Assembly (NCBI GenBank): GCA_964626565.1
Contig: CAZVFX010000122.1
Location: forward strand, 1-21,506
Direction: 5' to 3'
Origin: CAZVFX01 sp964626565
Lineage (GTDB): Bacteria; Myxococcota_A; UBA9042; CAIXZC01
DNA length: 21,506 nucleotides
The notes under the pieces: generated by a model
The model's database searches: none
The model's input: the letters and a program-made list of their open reading frames with translations, nothing else
Told to the model about the DNA's origin: nothing
Shown: piece after piece, positions 5,334 to 13,027 of the stretch
Layout: each line of letters starts with the position of its first letter
Position numbering within the stretch: position 1 is the stretch's first letter
Translations under genes and position numbers: made by a program

Positions 5334-8009
5334 ATGATCGATAGAACCGGCGAGATTCTGGACGAGAAGTACCGCCTGAGCCGACTCATCGGCAAAGGGG
5401 GGATGGGCTCCGTGTATGAGGCGGAGCACACCGTCATATCCCGCCGCATGGCGGTGAAAGTCCTCCATGACGAGCTCGGCCGCCGGCCCCAGGCGGTCGA
5501 ACGGTTCTTGCGTGAGGCGCGTGCGGCAAGCGCCATCGGCCATCGCAACATCATCGATGTTCAGGATGTGGGAGCGACCACGGACGGCACCCATTTCATG
5601 GTGCTGGAACTGCTGGAAGGTGAGAGTCTCTCCTCTTTCATCAAGCAGCGAGGCAGCGTACCGCCGGAGCAGGCGGCTGCGATCACGCTGCAGATCCTGT
5701 CCGGGCTTCAGGCTGCTCACGCCAAGGGTATCATCCACCGGGACCTCAAGCCGCATAACGTTTTCCTGGCCCGGGATGGCCGGGGTCGATTCGAGGTCAA
5801 GATCCTGGACTTCGGAGTTTCTAAGCTCACCTCAGGCGACTCTTCAGACATGGCGTTGACCAGAACCGGCGCGGTGGTCGGCACCCCGCTCTATATGTCG
5901 CCCGAGCAGGCACGGGGAGAGAAGGACATAGATCATCGCACTGACATCTGGGCCGTGGGCGTTATGCTGTACCAGATGCTGTCCGGGAAACTCCCGTTTC
6001 AAGGGCAGAGTTACAACGAGCTGATCTCCCGGATTCTTATGGACCCTGTGCCACAGTTGGCTCCCCAGGCCCCCCACCTTGCGCCCGACCTGCTCGCGGT
6101 CGTGGAGCGGGCCCTGGCCAAGGAGCGTCAGGGCCGCTACGGTGAAGCCTCCCAGTTCTCCGCCGAACTGTCGGCTCTGGAGTTGGGTTCCCCATCTGAA
6201 TTGGACGGCGCTGTAGACGCGCTGGACCCTACGGTTTCTCCTTTTGAGACCGTCTTGCTCGCTGGCGGTCAGCAATCTCCTGCACGGCCCGGTGACCGCT
6301 TCAGCACATCCGATTCCATCGCGGAGCGCCCGACTCTAAGCTCCGGGGGGCGCTTATCGTCCGTCCCCATAACCACGACGCCGCCCGGCTGGAAACTGCT
6401 GATGTGGTACGCGGTGACCATGCCCCTGGCGTGGCTTCCCCTGTTCATTCCGCCTATGGATACCGCGTCCAGTTTGCTATCCCTCTTCGGCTTGGCCGCG
6501 GACACCGTCCCCTACGTGGGGTATCTGACCAGTGTCGCCATTGTCATAGTGCTAACCTGGGCCAGCGTCCTGGTCGCCCGCTTCTGGACCAGAGGCAAGC
6601 TTGTCCGCTGGCTGCAGAGATCGGAGTTCTTCGTCGTTCCTCTCGCCGGTCTTCTGCTCATCTACCGTTGTCACGAGGTGCTGGTCAACCGGATCAACAC
6701 CGCGCTGGTCTCCTTCAAATCCTACACCCCCATCGGCACCGCGCAGGCCACCGAAATCGTCGGTCTCATCGGAGAAGCTTGGGACCAGCATGTCACCACA
6801 TCCGCGATCGTGATGCTGGTCGTGTTCCTGCTGTCGTTCTTTGTGCTGCTCGGCTACGTTTTTGCCCCGCCTCAGGGCCGGCGACGGCCTGACTACCAGC
6901 TCCGCTGGCTCATTCTGCCGTTAGGGTTGAGCCTGGTGGTCGTGGGAGAGGTCTTTGTCTTCCCGGGCCGACTCGGCTTGATCGGCGTCTGGCGGTTTCC
7001 GGCTTACGCACTGTGGGTGGTGATAGCCATACCGGTCTTGCGCGAGAATCGCCCCGAGGGTCGCGCTACTTCCTTTGGTTGGCGGGCGTTGGCCGCAGGG
7101 GTTACCGCCCTGGTAGCCCATACGTCGCTTAGTTGTGCGGCCGGGTACAAAATGGCCTTTGAGTTTCTGCGTGCGAAGCCCCATGAGGCAATGCCGGTAC
7201 AGTGGGAACGCACTGCATATATCGTATTCGACGGATTGACCGCCACCTGGGCCCTGCTCCTCCCGCTTCTCGGCATGCTGGTGGCAGTGTGCCTGCCCAC
7301 CCTGGGACGAGGCAGTGAGCGCAGCCGGTGGGGCCGGGTTCGGTCAACTCTTGGCGCGGCTGCGATTATCGCACTCACCGGTGTTCCTCTGCTGACCTTG
7401 AGCGCCGGCCATGACGCCACCCGCAGTGCTTTTGCCCTTCCCTGGGGCAAGCCGGGAATCGTTGAGATGATGCCCGGCGCGCTGGGCCCGGATCAGGACC
7501 CCGCCTTCTACATCGACCGCCGGCCGTCCACTCTCAGCCGGGCCAGGCTTGAGCTATTCAGGGAATTGGCGGGCAAGCCGATTGCCGACTATTCGGCTGC
7601 CGGTCTCCTGAAAGCCCTGGCAGGGGGCGACCGGTGTCCCCGGGTGCTCGCCTCGGCAGTGGCGGACCCCGCCGTCGGGCCCAGCCCCACCTCGGCGCGG
7701 TGCGTAACCGCGATTGAGGCAAACCTCTACTGCCGCCTCCGGGGAAAGAGGCTACCCACGCCCGAGGAGTGGGAAGCCAGCGTAGGCGTGCTGCCGTCGT
7801 CCACCCAGGTCCTCGATCACTCTTCTGAACTTCCCAGGCGGGAGAGATTCGGCGAATGGACTATGCGCCTGGTACACGATACTCCCACTTTTGAAGTGCG
7901 CGGACTTCCCGCGGACGACGCCGCTTCGAAGGGCCAATTACGCCCTGAAGAATTTTCCGAGAATGTTGGGTTTCGGTGCGCTTTTCAGCACGAAGATCAA
8001 GAAAAGTAA
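5334..8009 (+). CDS. Membrane Ser/Thr protein kinase with C-terminal FGE-like domain
   Basis: This 891-residue protein starts with a complete Hanks-type kinase domain (about 13-285). It has glycine loop GKGGMGSVY, Lys42 in MAVKVL, catalytic HRDLKPHN with Asp137, DFG at 159-161, and GTPLYMSPEQ. A Pro/Ser-rich linker leads to a polytopic region (about 352-705) with roughly eight or nine hydrophobic segments. The last part (about 708-885) resembles a formylglycine-generating-enzyme/sulfatase-modifying fold, with YCRLRGKRLPTPEEWEAS, a GEWT motif and terminal ENVGFRCAF. The paired active-site cysteines of true FGE are not evident, so this end is probably a ligand- or protein-binding module. ATG at 5334 is about 14 bases after GGAGGT, which is a long spacing. 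Substrates are unknown. Confidence 0.9.
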   Translation: MIDRTGEILDEKYRLSRLIGKGGMGSVYEAEHTVISRRMAVKVLHDELGRRPQAVERFLREARAASAIGHRNIIDVQDVGATTDGTHFMVLELLEGESLSSFIKQRGSVPPEQAAAITLQILSGLQAAHAKGIIHRDLKPHNVFLARDGRGRFEVKILDFGVSKLTSGDSSDMALTRTGAVVGTPLYMSPEQARGEKDIDHRTDIWAVGVMLYQMLSGKLPFQGQSYNELISRILMDPVPQLAPQAPHLAPDLLAVVERALAKERQGRYGEASQFSAELSALELGSPSELDGAVDALDPTVSPFETVLLAGGQQSPARPGDRFSTSDSIAERPTLSSGGRLSSVPITTTPPGWKLLMWYAVTMPLAWLPLFIPPMDTASSLLSLFGLAADTVPYVGYLTSVAIVIVLTWASVLVARFWTRGKLVRWLQRSEFFVVPLAGLLLIYRCHEVLVNRINTALVSFKSYTPIGTAQATEIVGLIGEAWDQHVTTSAIVMLVVFLLSFFVLLGYVFAPPQGRRRPDYQLRWLILPLGLSLVVVGEVFVFPGRLGLIGVWRFPAYALWVVIAIPVLRENRPEGRATSFGWRALAAGVTALVAHTSLSCAAGYKMAFEFLRAKPHEAMPVQWERTAYIVFDGLTATWALLLPLLGMLVAVCLPTLGRGSERSRWGRVRSTLGAAAIIALTGVPLLTLSAGHDATRSAFALPWGKPGIVEMMPGALGPDQDPAFYIDRRPSTLSRARLELFRELAGKPIADYSAAGLLKALAGGDRCPRVLASAVADPAVGPSPTSARCVTAIEANLYCRLRGKRLPTPEEWEASVGVLPSSTQVLDHSSELPRRERFGEWTMRLVHDTPTFEVRGLPADDAASKGQLRPEEFSENVGFRCAFQHEDQEK

Positions 8010-8029
8010 AATAAATTATTCTTTTGCCC

Positions 8030-8058
8030 TTGACAAGGGCCCGCCGGATACTTATAAA
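8030..8058 (+). promoter_or_regulatory. Near-consensus sigma70 promoter of the 61-residue protein
   Basis: TTGACA (8030-8035), a 17-base spacer and TATAAA (8053-8058) give 11 of 12 consensus matches, the best promoter in the window. The predicted start near 8065 leaves a leader of about 70 bases before the ATG at 8135. Confidence 0.8.
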
Positions 8059-8134
8059 CCATTACCAGCGACCGTTCCTACCGGAATTGTCGCATTTGGA
8101 TTGCCGTTGAAGAAAGGTTGTAAGGAGTAGAGTC

Positions 8135-8320
8135 ATGAGCAACTACGTATTCTCCACCATGCGAACGCCCACTGTGTACTGCAAGAACCGGAAAAAGAAC
8201 CTGCCCACGCTCGATTGTGTCGACGCCTACGTAGACGCCAACGCTATCCCGAGGAGAAGGAGCGCTTGTTTCAGGTGCCTCCAGGGCCAGAAGACCCGGG
8301 CCGACTTCGCCTGCAGCTAG
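8135..8320 (+). CDS. 61-residue Cys-containing small protein, possible zinc binder
   Basis: The gene is preceded by AAGGAG at 8122-8127, seven bases before the ATG, and by a very strong promoter, so it is probably genuine and well expressed. The basic product has cysteines arranged C16-x11-C28-x16-C45-x2-C48, plus C60. It also carries the conspicuous phrases KNRKKNLPTLDCVDAYVDAN and CFRCLQGQ. Four cysteines with a CxxC pair suggest a small zinc-binding module. There is no signal peptide or membrane segment, so it should be cytoplasmic. I do not recognise a named family. The gene faces the phosphoesterase gene and the two stop codons are six bases apart. Confidence 0.75.
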   Translation: MSNYVFSTMRTPTVYCKNRKKNLPTLDCVDAYVDANAIPRRRSACFRCLQGQKTRADFACS

Positions 8321-8326
8321 ATCGCC

Positions 8327-9760
8327 TCAGTGGTGTATCTCGAATTCGTCCAGAACTGACCCATCGGTGTGTCTTGCGGTGACCACCGCGTCCTTGCCGT
8401 CGATATCAATCGTCATGAAGTGGTACTCGGACGCATAAAACTCGATCTCTTCCCAGTCCTTGTTGTGAACCGTATCCAGGGCCGCCCCGCCCCCGCCGGT
8501 GATCACATAGTGCATCCCCTTGCCCATGGGGATGAAGCCCCGCTCGTAGTCGTGGGTATGACCGCAGAAGAGAACGTCCACATCGGTATCTGCGATCTCC
8601 GGAAGGAGGAAGGTGGCAACCAGCCACTCCCCCACATACCCCTCGGAGTCCCACTGCTCCGAGTATGGCGGATGGTGGAAGAACACGAAACGCCACTCGG
8701 CTTCGGTGTACTCAGGGGACGACAACTCCGCCATCAGCCAGTCGTGCTGTTCGCTGCCCTCGGTATAGTCATGGTTCGTGTCCAACAACACCAGGCGGGC
8801 ATCACCATAGGTGAGCGCCATGTAATTCTCCGGCGCCGGTTGGGAAACGTAGGCATAAAACCAGTCGGCGTCGTTTTCATGATTTCCGATGGCCACGTAG
8901 CTAGGCACATTCCCTGAGAACGCGGCCAGAGGGTCGAAGTACTCCAACTTCCACTGCTCGTAAACTTCACCCGAACTGACAACGTCACCCACGTTGACCA
9001 CGAGCACCGGCTCAGAAGCCGCGATTCCCGCAGTCACCTCGGAAGCAGCCCAGGGCTGGGTCCGACTGTCCCCCCACACCGCGAACCGGAACGGCTCCGG
9101 CCCGGAGGGAGGCGTTCGAAACCGGTAGACTTCGGCGAGGAGCAGATCGTCATGGCAGGGAACAACCCGGTAGTAGTAGTCAGTCCCCGGTTCCAGCCCT
9201 TCCATGGTGAGCTCGTGGATAGTCCTTTCAGTTTCTTCGGACACGAACCGGCCATAGTAGGGATCCGGTCCGAACACCACGTCCCCCGCACAACTTTCGA
9301 CCGTTTCCCACATGACGGTCATGCGATCCGTTTGCGCGTCCTGGAGATAGGGCTGTATGTAGACCGTGGCAGCGGGCTGCGGTTCCACACAAAGCTGGTC
9401 GGGTGCGGGTCCGGTGTTGACGCAACCGGAGGCAGGGTGGCAACTGTCTTCAGTGCACTCCAGAAGATCGTCGCAGTCTACCTCAACTCCTCCACATCCG
9501 CCCAATCCATCGCACGAGTCTTCCCTTGTGCACGCGTTGGCGTCGTCGCAAAGCGCCCCTGCAGCCACCGGGACGTTCACGCACTCGCCGGTGACCGTAT
9601 TGCACGAGTCCTCGGTGCACTCGTTCCCATCGTCGCAGTCCGACGGACAGGGGACAACTACCTCACCCGCCGCGTCGGCGACGGCCAGGTCGGCTGCGTC
9701 ACCGCCGCCGCCGTTGCTGCAAGACACCATCAGTGCGGCCATGACCAGGATTCTCTTCAT
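8327..9760 (-). CDS. Calcineurin-like phosphoesterase lipoprotein (purple-acid-phosphatase type)
   Basis: The 477-residue product has a lipoprotein signal ending in V-S-Cys14 and a Gly/Asp-rich spacer. Three Cys-rich repeats of the Dicty_CTDC style follow (about 37-115, for example DDGNECTEDSC). A beta-sandwich region (about 130-220) matches the fibronectin-like N-domain of purple acid phosphatases. The metallophosphoesterase domain has metal ligands in WGDSR (Asp231), VGDVV, GNHEN (292-296), FHHPP and CGHTHDYER (His401 and His403). It would hydrolyse a phosphate ester at the cell surface, and the substrate cannot be told. ATG at 9760 follows the HIT stop by eight bases with a G-rich ribosome-binding site. 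It is the last gene of its operon. Confidence 0.88.
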   Translation of the reverse strand: MKRILVMAALMVSCSNGGGGDAADLAVADAAGEVVVPCPSDCDDGNECTEDSCNTVTGECVNVPVAAGALCDDANACTREDSCDGLGGCGGVEVDCDDLLECTEDSCHPASGCVNTGPAPDQLCVEPQPAATVYIQPYLQDAQTDRMTVMWETVESCAGDVVFGPDPYYGRFVSEETERTIHELTMEGLEPGTDYYYRVVPCHDDLLLAEVYRFRTPPSGPEPFRFAVWGDSRTQPWAASEVTAGIAASEPVLVVNVGDVVSSGEVYEQWKLEYFDPLAAFSGNVPSYVAIGNHENDADWFYAYVSQPAPENYMALTYGDARLVLLDTNHDYTEGSEQHDWLMAELSSPEYTEAEWRFVFFHHPPYSEQWDSEGYVGEWLVATFLLPEIADTDVDVLFCGHTHDYERGFIPMGKGMHYVITGGGGAALDTVHNKDWEEIEFYASEYHFMTIDIDGKDAVVTARHTDGSVLDEFEIHH

Positions 9761-9768
9761 CGTCCCCC

Positions 9769-10113
9769 CTACCCCATCTTGCCCAGGCGACGCCCGGAAA
9801 GAAGGTGAAGGTGCAGATGGAAGACTTCCTGTCCTCCGTCCCTATTTACGTTGGTTACCACCCGGTATCCACTCTCGGCGACGCCCAACTTGTCAGCCGC
9901 CTCAGCCAACGCCCGCAAAGTGCCGGCCACAAGTTCGGCGTGCTGAGCCCCAACATCGTTGAGTGTGGCGATATGTTCCTTGGGGACGCCCAGATAGTGG
10001 ATCGGGGCCGAAGGATTGATGTCCTTGAACACAATGGCAGACTCGTTCTCCACCAACACCTCAGCCGGAATCTCCCCTTTGATAATCTTGCAGAAGATGC
10101 AATTGTCGTCCAT
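9769..10113 (-). CDS. HIT-family nucleotide hydrolase (HinT-like)
   Basis: The 114-residue protein matches the HinT branch in length and sequence. It has an N-terminal CIFCKIIKGEIPAEVL zinc/Cys segment (Cys5 and Cys8), VFKDINPSAPIHYL in the middle, and the C-terminal histidine triad HLHLHLL at about 99-105. HinT enzymes hydrolyse purine nucleoside phosphoramidates and aminoacyl-adenylates in the cytosol. The start at 10113 matches the family N terminus and follows AGGGGAG. An upstream in-frame extension to 10275 overlaps the M1 gene and is not credible. It is a cytosolic housekeeping gene inside an operon of envelope proteins, 34 bases after the M1 stop. Confidence 0.95.
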   Translation of the reverse strand: MDDNCIFCKIIKGEIPAEVLVENESAIVFKDINPSAPIHYLGVPKEHIATLNDVGAQHAELVAGTLRALAEAADKLGVAESGYRVVTNVNRDGGQEVFHLHLHLLSGRRLGKMG

Positions 10114-10147
10114 GACTCCCCTTTCAAACAGCGGCCGGCGCATTGGA

Positions 10148-12169
10148 CTACTCGTCCCCTGCACCCCACTCATAGTCAAGGCGCTGTCCCACCGACTCGA
10201 TAAGCAGATCGAGGTCCAGCTCATCCACCTGTCCATCCGGGTCCCCCGGCCCCTCCTCACTCGTGATATCGGCAAGCCCGAGATAAGCGGGATTGCTCAC
10301 GAAATAGGACCCGTAACCCTCGCCCATGATGATATTCACCTGATAGCTGAAGCTCATTTCCACAAGGTCTTCGCCGTCGACAACGCCCGACAGGTCGAGA
10401 TCGCCGGGGAGTCCGGCGTAGAGATGCCTCATTTGCTTGCGGCGGGGATCGGGAATCACCCGCAACACAGGACTGTCCACAGCAAGCTCAAACTCGGCGT
10501 CACCGGAATCCAGTTTCACCGCCTGGTCGGAGAACGTTCCATCCGCATGCTCGAATGTAATGGGCAGAGTGAAGGAGAACGGAGGCCCCTTGGTCTGCCG
10601 CGCACGCAACCGCCAGACCATTTCCTCGGGGAAGAACTCCCCGGCCAACTCCGCCTTGATATACCCCTTCCCTTCCAGCCATTGCGCGAAGAATGCGTCG
10701 AGGTCCTGTCCGGAGACCTCCTCCAGTACGTCAAACAGTTCGAACACGCTGGCGTACTCGTAGCCGTACATTTCAACGAACAGGGAGAGCGCGGCGAGCA
10801 AAGTCTCCTCGCCTATCTCCGTCCGGAGCATGTCGAAGACCTGGGACCCCTTGTTATACACGACCTGATAGTAATATGGACTGGTGTGCACATAGGGGCT
10901 GATGAGAAACGGTTCCTCGTCATGAGGCACCGTGTACATGTAGGACAGGCCGTTGTCGACAAAGCCCCACCGGCTGCCCGTAATCTGCTCAAAGTGATAG
11001 TTGCTGGAGAACTCGGCCAGGCCCTCCGAGATGATTATGCTGGGCACATCCGCCATTTCCACGAAGTTGCCCCACCACTGATGGCCCAGTTCGTGGGAGA
11101 TCAGCATGAGCGCTCCCCAGTAGCCGTTGCTTCCCGGAGGCGCCTCAAAAGCAAACTTGGACATCATTATCGTGGAGGCAGGGCCGAACCCGCCGGAGAA
11201 ACTGTTGGGCATGGTGACTGCGTCCAGCTTGTTCCACGGATACTGGCCGAAAAGGTCGGAATAGAGCCCGAGGACACCCTGAATGATTTCGATTACGGAA
11301 CCTGCGTTGGGCGCCTGCTTCGGCAGGGTCACCACGGACACCGGCGTATCTTCCCAGGCTCCGTGGATGGTCTGGAACTGACCCACGGAAAAAGCGAAAA
11401 GCCCAGTGTGGAATATGTGCTCGAAAACGAACTCGATGGAATCGGAGTCCAGGTGCGGCGTGGCGCCCATGAAAGTCCCGGTGCCCCCAGCCGCGTAGTT
11501 CTCGTAGTTCTTGCCGGAAACGAAGATGCGCATGGTCCCCAGAAAGACATCGTCGAAATTGTACTTCGTGGGCAGGAATTGCGAATGTGTCACATACCAG
11601 ATCCCACCAGAGAGCCGGCACGTCGGCAGCATGAACTTGGTCTCACAGTCAAGCTCTCCACCGTAGACGAAGGTCAATTCGACCTCCTGCTCCGGGTCCA
11701 GGGGCGGGTCGAAGGTGATTTTGATGAGGTCGCCTTGGTGAGTGTAGTCGAGAACGTTCTCAACATCCACCGTCAGCGAGACCAGTTCCGGCAGTTCCAG
11801 CCAGAACGTAGCACTGTCGGTCTCCTCCAAGGCCACGAAGCTGACCCGCGTCTCAGCCTGGAGTTCCCCTTCCTTAGTGAGGTCGAGGTGGACGTCGGCG
11901 TCCATCCGGATGATGTCCAACGGCCCCAGGTTGGCCTTGGTGTACACCGACCTCTCCCCGGGATAAGCGAACTGCTGGAACATCTGCGCCTCGTTCTGCA
12001 AAGCCTCGGCCGCCATGGTGAGTCCGGCATAGAAACTGTCGGGGTCGTATTGCTGCACCACCTTCAGCGGGGCTCGTTTGACTACCGGAATCCGGGCGTC
12101 TGCGGGAAGTGCCGGGCACAGCGCCAGTGCAATCATCACCATCAGGGCCGGGAAAATAGTTGGTCGCAT
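10148..12169 (-). CDS. Secreted M1-family metallopeptidase with C-terminal dockerin-like module
   Basis: The 673-residue product has a signal peptide (MRPTIFPALMVMIALALCPALPADA), an N-terminal beta domain and a gluzincin catalytic domain. HELGH lies at 359-363, and the third zinc ligand Glu382 lies exactly 18 residues later in SEGLAEF. The usual GxMEN exopeptidase motif is replaced by GGFGP at 326-330, so amino-terminal specificity is doubtful. The C terminus (589-673) resembles a dockerin pair. One EF-hand-like loop, DLDLSGVVDGED (590-601), is complete. A second, ending DPDGQVDELD (about 641-652), follows a longer linker than usual. ATG at 12169 was chosen over 12184 because a G-rich ribosome-binding site precedes it. 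It follows the cohesin-like lipoprotein gene by four bases, suggesting a physical partnership. Confidence 0.88.
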   Translation of the reverse strand: MRPTIFPALMVMIALALCPALPADARIPVVKRAPLKVVQQYDPDSFYAGLTMAAEALQNEAQMFQQFAYPGERSVYTKANLGPLDIIRMDADVHLDLTKEGELQAETRVSFVALEETDSATFWLELPELVSLTVDVENVLDYTHQGDLIKITFDPPLDPEQEVELTFVYGGELDCETKFMLPTCRLSGGIWYVTHSQFLPTKYNFDDVFLGTMRIFVSGKNYENYAAGGTGTFMGATPHLDSDSIEFVFEHIFHTGLFAFSVGQFQTIHGAWEDTPVSVVTLPKQAPNAGSVIEIIQGVLGLYSDLFGQYPWNKLDAVTMPNSFSGGFGPASTIMMSKFAFEAPPGSNGYWGALMLISHELGHQWWGNFVEMADVPSIIISEGLAEFSSNYHFEQITGSRWGFVDNGLSYMYTVPHDEEPFLISPYVHTSPYYYQVVYNKGSQVFDMLRTEIGEETLLAALSLFVEMYGYEYASVFELFDVLEEVSGQDLDAFFAQWLEGKGYIKAELAGEFFPEEMVWRLRARQTKGPPFSFTLPITFEHADGTFSDQAVKLDSGDAEFELAVDSPVLRVIPDPRRKQMRHLYAGLPGDLDLSGVVDGEDLVEMSFSYQVNIIMGEGYGSYFVSNPAYLGLADITSEEGPGDPDGQVDELDLDLLIESVGQRLDYEWGAGDE

Positions 12170-12173
12170 ATCC

Positions 12174-12869
12174 CTAACCCCCATTGTCGTGGTCTATGCG
12201 GACCGTCCCGCCAATCCAGGTGGCCTCTACCAACGACCGATCAGGCCGACGGATGAGTCGCCTCGCCTCGGTGAAGCGCAGAGGCGACTGCCCCGGACCC
12301 TTCATCTTGAATTCCACCGACATCATGGGGACCGGTTCATCTATGGTGCGCCCCCCGCACTGATCAGCCCCGCCCCAGGGGCTCTTGGCCTTGCAGAACC
12401 TGGCCACTCCGAAAGTGAGCAACCCGGGCTCCAACTCTTTTGCTACGCTCTTGGTGAAAACCGCTTGCTCTGCGCCCAGATTTGCCAGCGGCACACTTTT
12501 GACCAGCTCAACCACTTCAGGATCGTACTCGAGATAGAAGGCCATGCCGGCAATGCTGCCGAGGTTGGATGCAAATACGTAGAATGCCAGATTCTGCTTA
12601 GGCTCTCCCGCACCAACCCGCGTCACGTAGACCACCGGGCCACCGATCGGTTCCACGAACGGCACGTACTTGGAGTCAAAGGGCTTGCCCGGTTCATGAT
12701 GCGTCGCGGTTTCGCCGCCCCCGGCTGAGTCCTCCCCACGGGTCTCCAGGATATCAGTCGACTGCCGGGAGTCGACTCCGATGTCCGGCGTACCGGATGG
12801 GGAAGGGTCCGAACTGCAGGCGGTTGCCAAACTGAAGAGCAATATCAGCACAATGTATAGGGGGCGCAT
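12174..12869 (-). CDS. Cohesin-domain-like lipoprotein
   Basis: The 231-residue product has a lipoprotein signal (A-T-A-Cys18) and a low-complexity Ser/Asp/Gly linker (about 19-70). One beta-sandwich domain (about 78-226) reads as cohesin: NLAFYVFASNLGSIAGMAFY, then LEYDPEVVELV, then a GLLTFGVARF strand, a VPMMSVEFKM strand and a final WIGGTVRI. Cohesins bind dockerins, and the next gene, four bases away, encodes a peptidase with a dockerin-like tail. Lipid anchoring would place the cohesin on the envelope as a receptor for that enzyme. ATG at 12869 follows GGAGGT. Cohesin-like folds also occur without dockerin partners, so the pairing is an inference. Confidence 0.7.
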   Translation of the reverse strand: MRPLYIVLILLFSLATACSSDPSPSGTPDIGVDSRQSTDILETRGEDSAGGGETATHHEPGKPFDSKYVPFVEPIGGPVVYVTRVGAGEPKQNLAFYVFASNLGSIAGMAFYLEYDPEVVELVKSVPLANLGAEQAVFTKSVAKELEPGLLTFGVARFCKAKSPWGGADQCGGRTIDEPVPMMSVEFKMKGPGQSPLRFTEARRLIRRPDRSLVEATWIGGTVRIDHDNGG

Positions 12870-12895
12870 CTGACCTCCGAAAATAAAGCAGAGTC

Positions 12896-12925
12896 TTTAT
12901 ACCAGAGACCGCACGGAGAATGCAA
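12896..12925 (-). promoter_or_regulatory. Sigma70-type promoter of the cohesin-M1-HIT-phosphoesterase operon
   Basis: On the minus strand TTGCAT (12925-12920) and TATAAA (12901-12896) are spaced by 18 bases. They lie about 27 bases upstream of the cohesin gene start, ahead of a GGAGGT ribosome-binding site. Confidence 0.65.
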
Positions 12926-12931
12926 CAGCAT

Positions 12932-12948
12932 GTGCGCCTGCGTGCGCC
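12932..12948. promoter_or_regulatory. Possible operator: GTGCGCC repeated one helical turn apart
   Basis: GTGCGCC occurs at 12932-12938 and 12942-12948, a 10-base period, midway between two divergent promoters. This is the placement expected of a shared regulator site. It is short and GC-rich, so chance is a real alternative. Confidence 0.25.
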
Positions 12949-12961
12949 ACGCCCTTAGGTC

Positions 12962-12988
12962 TTGACCCGCCGCAGTACCTCATAATAA
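12962..12988 (+). promoter_or_regulatory. Probable promoter of the solute-binding protein and symporter genes
   Basis: TTGACC at 12962-12967 is followed by TAATAA at 12983-12988. The 15-base spacing is shorter than ideal. It lies about 40 bases upstream of the start at 13028 and is divergent from the cohesin-operon promoter. Confidence 0.4.
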
Positions 12989-13027
12989 GCTGTGCGGGTG
13001 TTACCTAAGTGAGCTTCGGGAGGCCCC

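Noticed and set aside
10114..10275. N-terminal extension of the HIT protein from 10275
   Set aside because: The extension overlaps the M1 gene, lacks homology to HIT proteins, and the internal ATG at 10113 has a ribosome-binding site and the family N terminus.
10016..12256. 746-codon plus-strand open frame opposite the M1 peptidase and HIT genes
   Set aside because: It is antisense to two genes with clear catalytic motifs, its translation shows no recognisable domain or signal, and long antisense frames are common in GC-rich DNA.
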